Part shown: piece after piece, positions 25,703 to 35,840 of the stretch
Layout: each line of letters starts with the position of its first letter
Numbering within the stretch: position 1 is the stretch's first letter
Source: Bacillus mycoides
GTDB taxonomy: Bacteria > Bacillota > Bacilli > Bacillales > Bacillaceae_G
Direction: 5' to 3'
NCBI RefSeq assembly: GCF_001757995.1
Contig: NZ_LXLV01000025.1
Span: 124,001-188,000, forward strand
DNA: 64,000 nt
Position numbers and translations under genes: made by a program
Notes under the pieces: generated by a model
What the model was told of the DNA's origin: nothing
Seen by the model: only the letters and a program-made list of their open reading frames with translations
Database searches by the model: none

Positions 25703-26581
25703 TTGGAAGAGTATGATTGGAATAGTAAGCTAGAGTATTTAAGAAATACGAGAGATTTATATTATAACGATGATTATTTAAGTTTTTTAGTAAATACAGT
25801 TTGGAAGATTTCTGAGCCAGTACATATTGTTGATTACGGTTGTGGGTATGGCTACTTAGGTTTAATTTTGTTGCCGTTACTTCCAAATGGATCAAAGTAT
25901 ACAGGTATTGATAGCGGGGAAGCATTAATAGCTGAAGCGAGAGAGTTGTTTCGTTCGCTTCCATATGAATCAGAATTTATTGAAGAAGATGCTACAGAAA
26001 TTGAATTGGAAAATAAATATGATATAGCTGTCAGTCATGCTTTCTTATTACATATGAATTCGCCCAAAACGATGTTGCAAAAAATGATAAATTCAATTAA
26101 GGAGGGAGGAAAGATAATATGTTTTGAGCCGAATTGGATTTCTAATATGTCCTCATACACGCTAGACAGATTAATTCAATCGGAAATTATCCAGCTTGGT
26201 GTTTTGCAGAAGTTATTTGAAGAAGATGCACACAGAAGTGGTAAAGATGGCAATATTGGCATGAAAATACCAATGTATTTAAGTGAATTAGGTGTTAAAA
26301 ATATTGAATGTAGAGTAAGTGATAAAGTGAATTTTTTAGATCCTAATTTAAATCAAAATGATAAGCAAGGATTATATAATTCTCTAAAAGAAGAGGGGAT
26401 TGCTAGTAATCCAGGTGAAAAACAACAATTTATAGACCGTTTAATGAGTCGGGGCTTAACATTTGCTGAAGCGCTCGCTCAATATGAAGCAGAACTACGA
26501 TTTTTTGAAGTGTTTCATATACATTCTGCTTTGGTATATGCCCCTAATATGAAAATTACATACGGTGAAATAAGGAGATAA
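25703..26581 (+). CDS. Class I SAM-dependent methyltransferase
   Basis: TTG 25703 is preferred since AAGGAGGTG ends 7 nt upstream; GTG 25694 lies inside that site. The 292-residue protein has 'VHIVDYGCGYGYLGLILLPLL' (motif I), 'YTGIDSGEALIAEAREL' (motif II) and 'YDIAVSHAFLLHM' (motif IV), a typical small-molecule methyltransferase fold. The C-terminal 100 residues are family-variable. The substrate is unknown. It is followed after 27 bp by an EEP-family phosphodiesterase gene in the same direction. Confidence 0.82.
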   Translation: MEEYDWNSKLEYLRNTRDLYYNDDYLSFLVNTVWKISEPVHIVDYGCGYGYLGLILLPLLPNGSKYTGIDSGEALIAEARELFRSLPYESEFIEEDATEIELENKYDIAVSHAFLLHMNSPKTMLQKMINSIKEGGKIICFEPNWISNMSSYTLDRLIQSEIIQLGVLQKLFEEDAHRSGKDGNIGMKIPMYLSELGVKNIECRVSDKVNFLDPNLNQNDKQGLYNSLKEEGIASNPGEKQQFIDRLMSRGLTFAEALAQYEAELRFFEVFHIHSALVYAPNMKITYGEIRR

Positions 26582-26608
26582 ATTTAATGTTAGAAAAGTA
26601 GGGATATA

Positions 26609-27382
26609 ATGAGAATTGCTACCCTCAACATTTGGAATCATCAAACTTTGTGGTCAGAGAGATTAGAGGCTATTTGTGAGGAAGTTCAAAATGTTGCTCC
26701 TCATATTCTTGCTCTACAGGAAGTTAGAAGTTGTGTTACTTATGGACCAAAGAAAAATGTTGCGCAGTATATAGCAGATCAAACTGGATATCCGGTTTGT
26801 GTATTTAAAGAGTATCCAGATTCTCCAGATGAAGGCCTAGCTTTTTTAAGTAAAATTCCTATCTTAGCTGAAGAAGCTATTTGGGAAACAGGTATAGAGG
26901 AATCGAATTATTGTGCCATTCGAATTATGTTAAAATATAAAGAGTATAAGCTCGGGATAACGAATGTTCATTTAAATTGGAAATCTAGTAAGGTAAGAAA
27001 AGAGCAAATGAATACCGTGAATAATTGGATTAAAAACAGAGGTAGTGGCTACGAATTATTATGTGGTGATTTTAATGATGATCCACATTCAGGGGTGCAT
27101 CAATACTTAATAAGTAATCAATGGATAGATATGGCTCAGTTTAAAGAAAATCAAGATAACATTCGTGCTCAGCCAACTTTAGATTATGGAAAGAATACAA
27201 ACTTAATAGGGGATGAAAAGCAAGGAGGACGATATGATTGGGTTATGATACAAGAAAATGACGCGTTTGAATTTCAAAATATAGAAAATATATCAATATT
27301 TGCAGGTTCAGTACTAACTTCATCATGCATATTCCCAAGTGATCATTACGGTGTTTTTGTGGATTTAAAATTTGATAAGTGA
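26609..27382 (+). CDS. Endonuclease/exonuclease/phosphatase (EEP) family hydrolase
   Basis: The 257-residue protein has the EEP catalytic motifs in order: 'RIATLNIWNHQ' (Asn7), 'HILALQEVRS' (Glu of LQE, about residue 38), 'LGITNVHLNWKSSKVRKEQ' (His), 'LLCGDFNDDPHS' (Asp-x-Asn) and the C-terminal 'SDHYGVFVDL' (Asp-His pair). Such enzymes hydrolyse phosphodiester or phosphomonoester bonds in nucleic acids, lipids or inositol phosphates. No signal peptide is seen, so it is cytoplasmic. The substrate is not predictable. Confidence 0.85.
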   Translation: MRIATLNIWNHQTLWSERLEAICEEVQNVAPHILALQEVRSCVTYGPKKNVAQYIADQTGYPVCVFKEYPDSPDEGLAFLSKIPILAEEAIWETGIEESNYCAIRIMLKYKEYKLGITNVHLNWKSSKVRKEQMNTVNNWIKNRGSGYELLCGDFNDDPHSGVHQYLISNQWIDMAQFKENQDNIRAQPTLDYGKNTNLIGDEKQGGRYDWVMIQENDAFEFQNIENISIFAGSVLTSSCIFPSDHYGVFVDLKFDK

Positions 27383-27732
27383 AACAACCTCGCTAATAGT
27401 ATGAAATAGAAGATGGGATAATTGTCATTTTTGTCGGTAAATCGATATATCTTGTCGAATCGTTGATATAATTTCATCCACTGAATGAAGCCTCAAAAAA
27501 GAGGATAAAATCGATGTTCTAATAACACATGATATTTCATCAAATTAAACAAAATTCCCATAAAAATCAATGTTTTTAAGATATTTAGTTATAAACTTGA
27601 ATAATATTAAATAATATCGTTCATTATATGAGGTTTTAGTTGAATGCATACTATATGATGTGTAAAATCTAAGCAAGTAGGTTAGAATACTGCTTGCAAA
27701 TGGCAGTATAAATAATAATTTGAGGTGAATGC
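27383..27732 (+). other. 350-bp AT-rich intergenic region with short repeats and a hairpin
   Basis: No ORF is credible. Two imperfect direct copies of a TTGTCG...ATCG..GATAT motif occur near 27430-27472. An inverted repeat ATACTGC (27687-27693) / GCAGTAT (27703-27709) lies 24 bp before the next start codon and could be an operator or an RNA hairpin. Confidence 0.45.
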
Positions 27733-30700
27733 ATGCTAGATTTTAAGCAATTAGAGATTTGTTTGAAAGAAAAGAGATTCCTAGATGGATTACATGAGAT
27801 AAATAATGAAATTGCGCATATAAAAGAAACGAATAAGTTATCATACGTGAAGAAATGGCTTTCTAACGTCTCGTCAGCTAAGGAGTTTGATACATTAATT
27901 CGTCTTGCTGATGAAGGTTTGATGCATCAATATAGCTCCTTTTTAATTCGTTATACTTATAAAAAATTCCCAAATATGAGAACGCTCTCTTTATATTGTG
28001 ATGAATTAATTGATGAGCGTAAAATCCTTGATGCTGAACAATTATTAAAAGATTCTTTGGAAAAGGTAAATGAAGAGGAAACTGATGCGGATGTTTTAAC
28101 GAAAGCATACTTTACGTTAGTTAGATGTTTGCTAGATATGAAGCGAAATGAAGAGGCCTATGCCTATATGCAAAAGGCGGAAAAGCATAGTACGCGTGCA
28201 GTTTTTGATAAATGGGGTTACTTATATATACAGACTGGTGAGTGGGAGAAGGCAGAGGAACAACTTTTATCCGGTCAGCAGCATAAAGATTGTGAAGAGT
28301 TAGCTACGTACTTATTGGCGCAATTATATGCATATAAAGGTGACCAGCAGCGAGCATTACAACTCATTAATGATGCGATTGCAAAGTTCCCTCAAGTACC
28401 ATATTTCTATTTTGAAAAAGTGAAATATTTATTAGATTTAGAGCGCTATGAAGAAATGTTAGCGGTAATAGATAAAATGAATCATATGCTTCCGCATCAT
28501 GCATATACAACTTATTTTATACATTTACGTGCAGAAGCATTTTATAAAATGAATAATATTCACGATTTGCAAGCACTATTGAAAAGTGAAAAGAGTTTAA
28601 AAAATTCTCTATATCATCATATAGAAAAAAATCCTGATGGAAAAAAGGTGCGCTTACCGATAGTTCCGGTTGTACAAAAGGATAACTATTGCGTTCCGAC
28701 TAGTTTGGAAATGATGTTAGGGGTATGGGGAGAAAAACGTACGCAAGATGAAATTGCACAACATATTTTTGATGTAACAGGTTCTAAGTTTTCAGATACA
28801 GTTACATATATAGAAGAGCAAGGTTACGAATATCGTTATTTTCAAGGGAATGAGGAAAATTATAAGAAATTACTCAATCAAGGTATTCCCGTTTTATTAA
28901 GTATAGATATTGAGCACGCTTCCCATGTACAAGTGCTTTCTGGTTATGACGATGTACTGCAAGCTTTTTATATTCAAGATCCGAATTTCTTGGAACCAAT
29001 TCTTGTGGAATATGATAAGTTGCAAGAAAAATATCGTTATACAGATTGTTTAGCTATTACGTTTATACCAAAAGATAGAATAGAACAACTTTCATTTTTA
29101 AATGAGGAAGAACACATTTATTATAAAACAATCTTTTCACTTACAGATCATTTAGCTGAGCAAGATAAAGAGGGGATTGAAAAGTTAGTACTATTTTTAA
29201 AAGAAACAAGTGAAAATCCAAACACTTGGCTATATACGATTAAACATTTAGATGCTGAAGTAGATAAAGATTTTATTCAGTTTTGTATAGAAAAATTAAT
29301 GGAAAAGTTTCCGAGCTCTGACTTTGTGAAATTGCATAGTGCACAGTGTTTTATTCGTCTGCAAGATATGGAAAAAGCAGGACATATGCTTCAAAGTGTG
29401 GAGAAGAAAAGCAATCAAGCGTTATATCATTTTATAAATGGACGTTATTCTTTTGAGCAAGATAATTATGCAGAAGCCATTGCTAGTTTTCGTTCATCAT
29501 TACAATTGGATGCAGATCAACCAGTTGCGTGGAGTTTCTTAGCATTATCATACATGTATATGGATCAATCCGAAAAGGGGCTAGAGTATTCTCTAACAGC
29601 TATAGAACGTAGCCCAGAAAGGTTTACACTTGTAAATCACGGTTTAATTTTAATAGATTTAGAACGATATGAAGAAGCATATGGATTCTTTAATGATTTA
29701 TTAAAAGAATATAAGTATGAAGCGCACATATGGTATGAACGTGCAAGATGTGCTCAGCATTTAGGAAAAGTGTATTTGGCGGTAAAAGGACTTAAAGTAG
29801 CAATTCAATTAGATAAAACGGCAGCGTATTTATATACGAAGCTTTCGGAAATCTATGAATCAGATTTGGATGATGGGAATAATGTGAAGGGAATTTTATT
29901 ACAAGGAATTCAAAATTGTGAAGATCAGGCATCTTTATATGTTCGTTTAGGAGATGTGCATTTTCAAAATGATGAACTTGAAGAAGCGGAAACTATATAT
30001 AAGCGTTCTTTAGAAGAAAATAATGAAGATGTATATGCCCATTTCGGTTTAACTCAAGTTTATATGGCAAAGGAACAATATAAGGATGCAAAAAACTATA
30101 TTGTTAGTATTAATAAGCAATTTGAAGACAATCAAGATTTCCTTATGAATGCTGGCATGGTGCTATGGGATGCTGAAATTGCATTAGGTGGGGATGAAAA
30201 AGAGTTAAAACTTGCACTTTCTAAATTAGAGAGCGGTATACGAAGAGTATACGCTAATATAGCGACGGTGTTGGATGAGTATGTAAATCGAATAAAAGAC
30301 ACAGCTTTTGTGCAACGAGGCATAGCGTTTTTAAGAACGTTAGAAAAAGAGAAAACGGAAGTAATTGAATACGGTTGTTACGCTGGTGTTTTATATGAAT
30401 CTATTGGACAGTATGATCAAGCAATGAAGAGATACAACAAGGCAATAGAACAAAAGAGAACTGCATTTCCATATTTTCGAATCGGCGAAACATATATGGT
30501 ATTAGGACAATTGACAGAAGCAAAACAAGCGTATGAAACATGTTTGGAACTCAATGGGAATTTCACAGGTGTACATGTGCAACTAGCGGAAATATATGAA
30601 AAAGAAGAAAATAGTTATAAAGAACAAAGTCATATGGTCCAGGCAATGAAAGAAGAGCCTTTGCATATTAATATGGAATATTTGGCACAGCTTTCAGTAG

Positions 30701-31935
30701 ATTTGAATCTTCATGAAGAATTGCTAGTTGAACTAGAACAATTAGCAGAAGAGGTACCAGAAATATGGCGTTTAGATGCAATTGCATATGTATATGGTGC
30801 GATGAATGAGGTAAATAAAGAAAAAGAATATATTGAATGCGCAATGAAAATAGATGAAGCGCATGTGGAAGTACTATATCATTATGCGAAAGTACTAGTT
30901 AAAAAGCAGAGTGCAGAAGCAATCGAAGTTGCGCTGAAAGTAATGCATAAAGATTTGGAAAGTGAACGTATATTTGGTGTGTACGTAAAAGCAATGGAGC
31001 AACATAAAAAAGTATCTCAAATAAGAGACGCACTTCATACGCTAAAGGTGAAAAAAGCAGAAAGAAGTACAGCGTTTGTGTATGCAGCTACTGCGGTTGC
31101 CGAAAGATTAGTAGAAAGGCAGCAAAATGAGCAACCGAAAAAATCTATATTTACAAGAGCATTTTATCGCATGAAAAATCGTGCGAAGGAAATTTCAATG
31201 ATTACAGTTATTATCGATTTATTTGAAATCTCCTTAAAGTTAAATCCAAAAAATAGTATGGCAGCGCAGCGTTTTGCACTATTTTACGAGAATGCAGCGA
31301 TGAATAAAGAAGCGATAGAGGTATTACAAACATCGTTAGAAAATAAGTGGGATTATGATGTAGCGAAGCAACTTGTAAATCTTTTCATTGAGTGTGAGGA
31401 AGAAGATATGTTACGAGATGCTTTTGAATTAACGAAACAAATGGTTCGAGAGCTACCGGATGATTATGATACTCTTCTTTTACAAGCGAATGTATTATGT
31501 AAGCTAGGCGAAGGAAGAAAAGCCGAAAAAATTTACTTGCAATTAATTGAGAAAACGCCATTTGTAAGTAGAGGATTCCTTGCTTTAGCAGAAGTATATC
31601 AAAGTCAAGAGAGGTATGAAGATGCGATTTATTTATTAGAAGATGCTTCTGTACATCATCCAAATGAAACGGCAATTCTTCTTGCTTTAGCATCTTCGTT
31701 TCATAGAGCTGGGCAAACGACAAAGGCAGAAAAAATAACAAGTGAAATATTAGCAATTGATGCTACTGACTTGTTAGCAAGATACGATCATGCTTGTTAT
31801 TTAACATCATTAAACAGAAATGAAGAGGCAAGAGATGAACTTGAAATTGTGCTGCGTGAAGATGAAACAGGATTTTTCGCTGAACTTGCAGAGGAAGATG
31901 AAGATTTAGCAGGATTGCGAGAGTTTGAAAAGTAA
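27733..31935 (+). CDS. Large TPR protein with embedded C39-like cysteine peptidase domain
   Basis: The 1400-residue cytoplasmic-looking protein (no signal peptide or membrane segment) is built of TPR repeats before about residue 290 and from about 470 to the end ('PVAWSFLALSYMYMDQSEKGLEYSLTAIERSP', 'FPYFRIGETYMVLGQLTEAKQAYETCLEL'). Between them lies a papain-fold C39_2-type domain: Cys320 in 'DNYCVPTSLEMMLG', His398 in 'ASHVQVLSGYD' and Asp416 in 'IQDPN', the order and spacing of the catalytic triad. Related domains cleave double-glycine leader peptides or act as general peptidases. No ABC transporter or leader-peptide gene is adjacent. AGGTGAATGC precedes the ATG. The target is unknown; scaffolding with proteolysis is inferred. 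Confidence 0.85.
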   Translation: MLDFKQLEICLKEKRFLDGLHEINNEIAHIKETNKLSYVKKWLSNVSSAKEFDTLIRLADEGLMHQYSSFLIRYTYKKFPNMRTLSLYCDELIDERKILDAEQLLKDSLEKVNEEETDADVLTKAYFTLVRCLLDMKRNEEAYAYMQKAEKHSTRAVFDKWGYLYIQTGEWEKAEEQLLSGQQHKDCEELATYLLAQLYAYKGDQQRALQLINDAIAKFPQVPYFYFEKVKYLLDLERYEEMLAVIDKMNHMLPHHAYTTYFIHLRAEAFYKMNNIHDLQALLKSEKSLKNSLYHHIEKNPDGKKVRLPIVPVVQKDNYCVPTSLEMMLGVWGEKRTQDEIAQHIFDVTGSKFSDTVTYIEEQGYEYRYFQGNEENYKKLLNQGIPVLLSIDIEHASHVQVLSGYDDVLQAFYIQDPNFLEPILVEYDKLQEKYRYTDCLAITFIPKDRIEQLSFLNEEEHIYYKTIFSLTDHLAEQDKEGIEKLVLFLKETSENPNTWLYTIKHLDAEVDKDFIQFCIEKLMEKFPSSDFVKLHSAQCFIRLQDMEKAGHMLQSVEKKSNQALYHFINGRYSFEQDNYAEAIASFRSSLQLDADQPVAWSFLALSYMYMDQSEKGLEYSLTAIERSPERFTLVNHGLILIDLERYEEAYGFFNDLLKEYKYEAHIWYERARCAQHLGKVYLAVKGLKVAIQLDKTAAYLYTKLSEIYESDLDDGNNVKGILLQGIQNCEDQASLYVRLGDVHFQNDELEEAETIYKRSLEENNEDVYAHFGLTQVYMAKEQYKDAKNYIVSINKQFEDNQDFLMNAGMVLWDAEIALGGDEKELKLALSKLESGIRRVYANIATVLDEYVNRIKDTAFVQRGIAFLRTLEKEKTEVIEYGCYAGVLYESIGQYDQAMKRYNKAIEQKRTAFPYFRIGETYMVLGQLTEAKQAYETCLELNGNFTGVHVQLAEIYEKEENSYKEQSHMVQAMKEEPLHINMEYLAQLSVDLNLHEELLVELEQLAEEVPEIWRLDAIAYVYGAMNEVNKEKEYIECAMKIDEAHVEVLYHYAKVLVKKQSAEAIEVALKVMHKDLESERIFGVYVKAMEQHKKVSQIRDALHTLKVKKAERSTAFVYAATAVAERLVERQQNEQPKKSIFTRAFYRMKNRAKEISMITVIIDLFEISLKLNPKNSMAAQRFALFYENAAMNKEAIEVLQTSLENKWDYDVAKQLVNLFIECEEEDMLRDAFELTKQMVRELPDDYDTLLLQANVLCKLGEGRKAEKIYLQLIEKTPFVSRGFLALAEVYQSQERYEDAIYLLEDASVHHPNETAILLALASSFHRAGQTTKAEKITSEILAIDATDLLARYDHACYLTSLNRNEEARDELEIVLREDETGFFAELAEEDEDLAGLREFEK

Positions 31936-31986
31936 TTGTATAGGAATAGAGAAAAGGGGTATAAATAAAAATATGTTTTGAATTGG

Positions 31987-32016
31987 TTGACAATTAATTG
32001 CCCAATGGCATAAAAT
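31987..32016 (+). promoter_or_regulatory. Sigma-A promoter of the ileS2 T-box
   Basis: Perfect TTGACA (31987-31992), 18-nt spacer, TAAAAT (32011-32016). Confidence 0.75.
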
Positions 32017-32029
32017 AACTTTTAATAAA

Positions 32030-32290
32030 GTATACAAATCTGAAGACGAGAAAGAGTAAAATAGTGAGCTGTTCCCCAGAGAGCCGGTGTATTGCTGAAA
32101 GTCGGTGTGCAGACGTTATTTGAAAATCATCTCCGAGGAGCCGTGGCTGAATAAAGTAAGCTCGGACGGATGTCTACCGTTACAAAGAACGCGTATGTTA
32201 GTACGTTGCTAAGTGCTATTAGTGAAAAGCTAATAGAATTAGGGTGGTAACGCGGGTAAACCCGTCCCTACTTCATAGGGACGGGTTTTT
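32030..32290 (+). promoter_or_regulatory. T-box riboswitch, isoleucine (specifier ATC)
   Basis: The leader has AGAGAGCC...TTGCTGAAAG of stem I, the specifier loop GAAA-ATC-ATCTCC-GAG (ATC at 32126-32128), T-box AGGGTGGTAACGCGGG (32241-32256) and terminator AAACCCGTCCCTA (32258-32270) with its complement and T-run to 32290. ATC is an Ile codon and fits the downstream ileS. The codon-six-bases-GAG spacing matches the other three leaders. Confidence 0.92.
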
Positions 32291-32327
32291 TGTGTGCTTT
32301 TTAAAAAATTCAAAGGAGTGATTGTAC

Positions 32328-35300
32328 ATGAAAAAAGTAGATGTAAAAGAGTCAGCTGTAGGGAGAGAAAAACGTATTCGTAAGCAGTGGAATGAACAAA
32401 GTATTTTCGAGCAATCAATTCAGAATCGAGAAGGTGCACAATCTTTTGTGTTTTATGAAGGGCCACCGACAGCGAACGGATTACCACACGTCGGCCATGC
32501 ACTTGGGCGGGCGATTAAAGATTTAGTAGCGAGATATAAAACGATGGCTGGATATAAAGTGTTAAGAAAAGCCGGATGGGATACACATGGATTACCTGTA
32601 GAATTAGGTGTTGAAAAGCAACTTGGTATTTCAGGTAAACATGAAATCGAAGAGTATGGCATTGAACCATTTATTCAAAAGTGTAAAGAGAGTGTATTCA
32701 CATATGAGAAGCAGTGGCGTGAATTTACGGAGAGTATTGGATATTGGGTGGATATGGATGATCCGTACGTTACTTTAGAGAATCCATATATCGAAAGTGT
32801 ATGGAATATTTTAGGGACGATTCATGAAAAAGGCTTGTTATATAAAGGGCATAGAGTTTCACCGTACTGCCCAAGCTGTCAAACATCTCTTAGTTCACAT
32901 GAAGTTGCACAAGGATATAAAACAGTGAAAGATTTAAGCGCGACAGTTAAGTTTAAAGTGAAAGATAGTGAAAATGAATATTTCCTTGGATGGACGACAA
33001 CACCGTGGACACTTCCAGCGAATGTTGCACTTGCCGTACATCCAAATATGGAATACGTTAAAGCGAAACAAGAAGGATATGTATACATTGTTGCGAAAGA
33101 ACGTGTACAAGAAGTACTAAAAGAAAACTATGAAGTACTATCTGTTCATAAAGGTGAAGAATTATTAAATACATCGTATACAGCACCGTTTCCGATGAAA
33201 GAAGTTACAAATGGATACCATGTTATTGCGGCAGATTTTGTAACTGCAGATAGTGGAACAGGACTCGTTCATATCGCTCCAGCATATGGGGAGGACGATT
33301 ATAAAGTCGTTCAAAGTGAAGGGTTATCGTTCTTACATGTTGTAGATGAGAAAGGTGAGTATACAGAAGCAGTGCCCTTCTTAAAAGGAAAGTTTGTAAA
33401 AGGTTGTGACGTTGATATCGTTCGTTATTTAGCGAAGGAAGGTTTGCTGTATCATAAAGAAAAATATGAGCACAGCTATCCACATTGTTGGCGCTGTGAT
33501 TCACCATTACTTTATTATGCAGGAGAAAGCTGGTTAATCCGAACAACTGAGATTAAAGAAACATTTTTACAAAATAATGATTCTGTTACGTGGTATCCAG
33601 ACAATATGAAGCACGGACGCTTTGGTAAGTTTTTAGAAAATATGGTGGACTGGAATATTAGCCGGAATAGATATTGGGGAACACCGTTAAACGTATGGGA
33701 ATGTGAAAGCTGCGATCATCAATTTTCACCGAAAAGCATTGCCGAATTAAGAAAGCGTAGTATGAAAGAAACACCTGAAGATTTAGAATTGCATAAGCCA
33801 TATGTAGATGAAGTGCAAGTATGTTGTGAAAAATGCGGAAGTACAATGAATCGTACACCAGAAGTAATTGATGTTTGGTTTGATAGTGGTTCCATGCCTT
33901 TTGCGCAATATCATTACCCCTTTGAAAATAAAGAGTTGTTTGAAGAACAGTTTCCAGCAGATGTAATTGCAGAGGGAATTGATCAAACACGCGGCTGGTT
34001 TTATAGTTTATTAGCCGTATCAGCGCTATATACAGGGAAAGTACCATATAAACGAGTATTATCACTAGGGCATGTTCTAGATGAAGAAGGACAGAAAATG
34101 TCTAAAAGTAAAGGTAACGCGCTAGATCCGGCTGATTTAGTAGAGAAGTTTGGTGCGGATGCACTAAGATGGGCTCTTCTTGTTGATAGTGCGCCGTGGA
34201 ATGCGAAGCGATTCTCTGAAAGAACAGTACAAGAAGCGAAATCTAAATTTGTAGATACGTTAGTCAATGTGTATAGTTTCTACGTCTTATATGCAAATTT
34301 AGATAACTATAGTTCAAAAGAAAATTATGAAATTAAACGTACGAAATTAGATGAATGGGTGTTATCAAGATTGCATAGCACAACGAGAAAGGTAAGAACT
34401 GCACTTGATGATTATCAATTCACAAATGCAGCTCGTGAAATTGCTGCTCTTGTAGATGAAGTGAGTAACTGGTATGTAAGACGTTCACGCAATCGTTTTT
34501 GGGAATCTGGTATGAATCCTGAAAAAGCAGCTGCGTATGAAACACTTCATGAAGTGCTTGTAACAATTAGTAAATTAATCGCACCATTTACACCGTTTGT
34601 AGCTGAGGATATTCATCTGAATTTAGAAGGAAGCAGCGTTCATTTAGCAGATTATCCGGTTGTAAACGAATCACTTATCCAGCCCCAGTTAGAAGCGGAA
34701 ATGGATGCTGTTTTACAAGTTGTTGAACTTGGAAGAAGTAATCGTAATCAACATTCATTAAAAGTAAAACAGCCGTTAGCAGAGCTTGTATTACTTGAGC
34801 ATAACGAAAATGATATCGATTGGGAATCATATCGTGATATCGTTATGGATGAGCTAAATGTGAAAGCATTCCATGTTGAACTCGATGAAACGAAGTATAC
34901 ATCCTATCAATTAAAGCTGAATTTTAAAACGGCGGGGCCGAAATTTGGTAAGAATGTGAATGCAGTAAATGGTTGGCTAAAACAATTATCACAAGAAGAA
35001 GTACAAAACTTTGTATCTACAGAAAGAGCAATTTACGAAGCAGCATCAGGAGATGAAGTAGTTGTAACGGCTGAAGATGTATTAGTAGAGAAAGTTGCGA
35101 AATCAGGATTCTCTAATACAACTAATGGACAATATACGGTTATGTTAGATACGAATGTAACTGAGGAATTGTTACAAGAAGGAGTAGCACGTGAATTTAT
35201 TCGTGCAGTTCAAGAATATCGTAAGCAGTTGAATTTACCAGTTAACTTACGAGTTGATGTTACTCTTGATGTAGAAGATGAATTGCAGCATACATTAACG

Positions 35301-35429
35301 AACCATAAAGAGTTATTAGAAGAAAATTTACTCGTAAAACAATTTACGTTTCATGCATTAACGAAAGAAGATGATGAGCTTTCATTAGGTGAGACAAAAG
35401 TTCGCATCAAACTGAGCCCAGCAAATTAA
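32328..35429 (+). CDS. ileS2: Isoleucyl-tRNA synthetase, type 2 (eukaryote-like)
   Basis: The 1033-residue class I synthetase (ATG 32328, with AAGGAGTG upstream) has HVGH (residues 54-57), '[10 protein letters not shown]', the editing-domain '[16 protein letters not shown]', and KMSKS (590-594). The N-terminal '[24 protein letters not shown]' and the length match the IleRS2 branch. That branch is the naturally mupirocin-resistant class and occurs beside a housekeeping IleRS1 in some Bacillaceae. It charges tRNA-Ile and edits Val-tRNA-Ile. The T-box upstream links it to Ile-tRNA shortage. Whether a second ileS is elsewhere in this genome is not visible here. Confidence 0.93.
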   Translation: MKKVDVKESAVGREKRIRKQWNEQSIFEQSIQNREGAQSFVFYEGPPTANGLPHVGHALGRAIKDLVARYKTMAGYKVLRKAGWDTHGLPVELGVEKQLGISGKHEIEEYGIEPFIQKCKESVFTYEKQWREFTESIGYWVDMDDPYVTLENPYIESVWNILGTIHEKGLLYKGHRVSPYCPSCQTSLSSHEVAQGYKTVKDLSATVKFKVKDSENEYFLGWTTTPWTLPANVALAVHPNMEYVKAKQEGYVYIVAKERVQEVLKENYEVLSVHKGEELLNTSYTAPFPMKEVTNGYHVIAADFVTADSGTGLVHIAPAYGEDDYKVVQSEGLSFLHVVDEKGEYTEAVPFLKGKFVKGCDVDIVRYLAKEGLLYHKEKYEHSYPHCWRCDSPLLYYAGESWLIRTTEIKETFLQNNDSVTWYPDNMKHGRFGKFLENMVDWNISRNRYWGTPLNVWECESCDHQFSPKSIAELRKRSMKETPEDLELHKPYVDEVQVCCEKCGSTMNRTPEVIDVWFDSGSMPFAQYHYPFENKELFEEQFPADVIAEGIDQTRGWFYSLLAVSALYTGKVPYKRVLSLGHVLDEEGQKMSKSKGNALDPADLVEKFGADALRWALLVDSAPWNAKRFSERTVQEAKSKFVDTLVNVYSFYVLYANLDNYSSKENYEIKRTKLDEWVLSRLHSTTRKVRTALDDYQFTNAAREIAALVDEVSNWYVRRSRNRFWESGMNPEKAAAYETLHEVLVTISKLIAPFTPFVAEDIHLNLEGSSVHLADYPVVNESLIQPQLEAEMDAVLQVVELGRSNRNQHSLKVKQPLAELVLLEHNENDIDWESYRDIVMDELNVKAFHVELDETKYTSYQLKLNFKTAGPKFGKNVNAVNGWLKQLSQEEVQNFVSTERAIYEAASGDEVVVTAEDVLVEKVAKSGFSNTTNGQYTVMLDTNVTEELLQEGVAREFIRAVQEYRKQLNLPVNLRVDVTLDVEDELQHTLTNHKELLEENLLVKQFTFHALTKEDDELSLGETKVRIKLSPAN

Positions 35430-35432
35430 ATG

Positions 35433-35465
35433 AAAAGGAAGTTGGAATCATTCCAACTTCCTTTT
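35433..35465 (+). terminator. Terminator after ileS2
   Basis: AAAAGGAAGTTGGAA (35433-35447), 3-nt loop TCA, exact complement (35451-35465). Confidence 0.95.
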
Positions 35466-35479
35466 TGTATGATGGGAAA

Positions 35480-35604
35480 TTATCCGGCTAATTTCCACAT
35501 AATCGATTCGATAGGGCCTCTAGAAAATTTCTTTCTCCAAAACACGCTAAATAAAATACTGAAAATGAAAAATCCAGTAGCAAATAGTAAAACGAATAAT
35601 AGTG
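35480..35604 (-). pseudogene. C-terminal relic of a DUF418-family membrane protein gene
   Basis: On the minus strand an open frame of about 40 codons has no start. It reads a hydrophobic helix ('ATGFFIFSILFSVFW') then Arg-Lys-Lys-Phe-Ser-Arg-Gly-Pro-Ile-Glu-Ser-Ile-Met-Trp-Lys-Leu and a stop at 35480-35482. The Phe-x-x-Gly-Pro-(Ile/Leu)-Glu-x-(Ile/Leu)-x-(Arg/Trp) ending is characteristic of the DUF418/YeiB C-terminus. The remaining ~300 residues are missing, with a stop codon where the frame would continue upstream. Confidence 0.7.
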
Positions 35605-35840
35605 TTTAATGTGCCATTAAACAGTATAGGGTTCAGGGAATGAACAAAGAAATATATTGCTAAAGTATTGTTCTCGTTTTACAAATAAATATTGAGAAAA
35701 TTTCACTTACCCAAAATGTAAAGGTAATAGAATTGTTTGTATAGAATTACTCGTAGATTCACTTTATTTCGTTACTTGTGGACAGTAATAGCCTTATAGG
35801 AATGGGGTAAAGGGTTCAATTTATTAGGGGGAGTGGTTTT

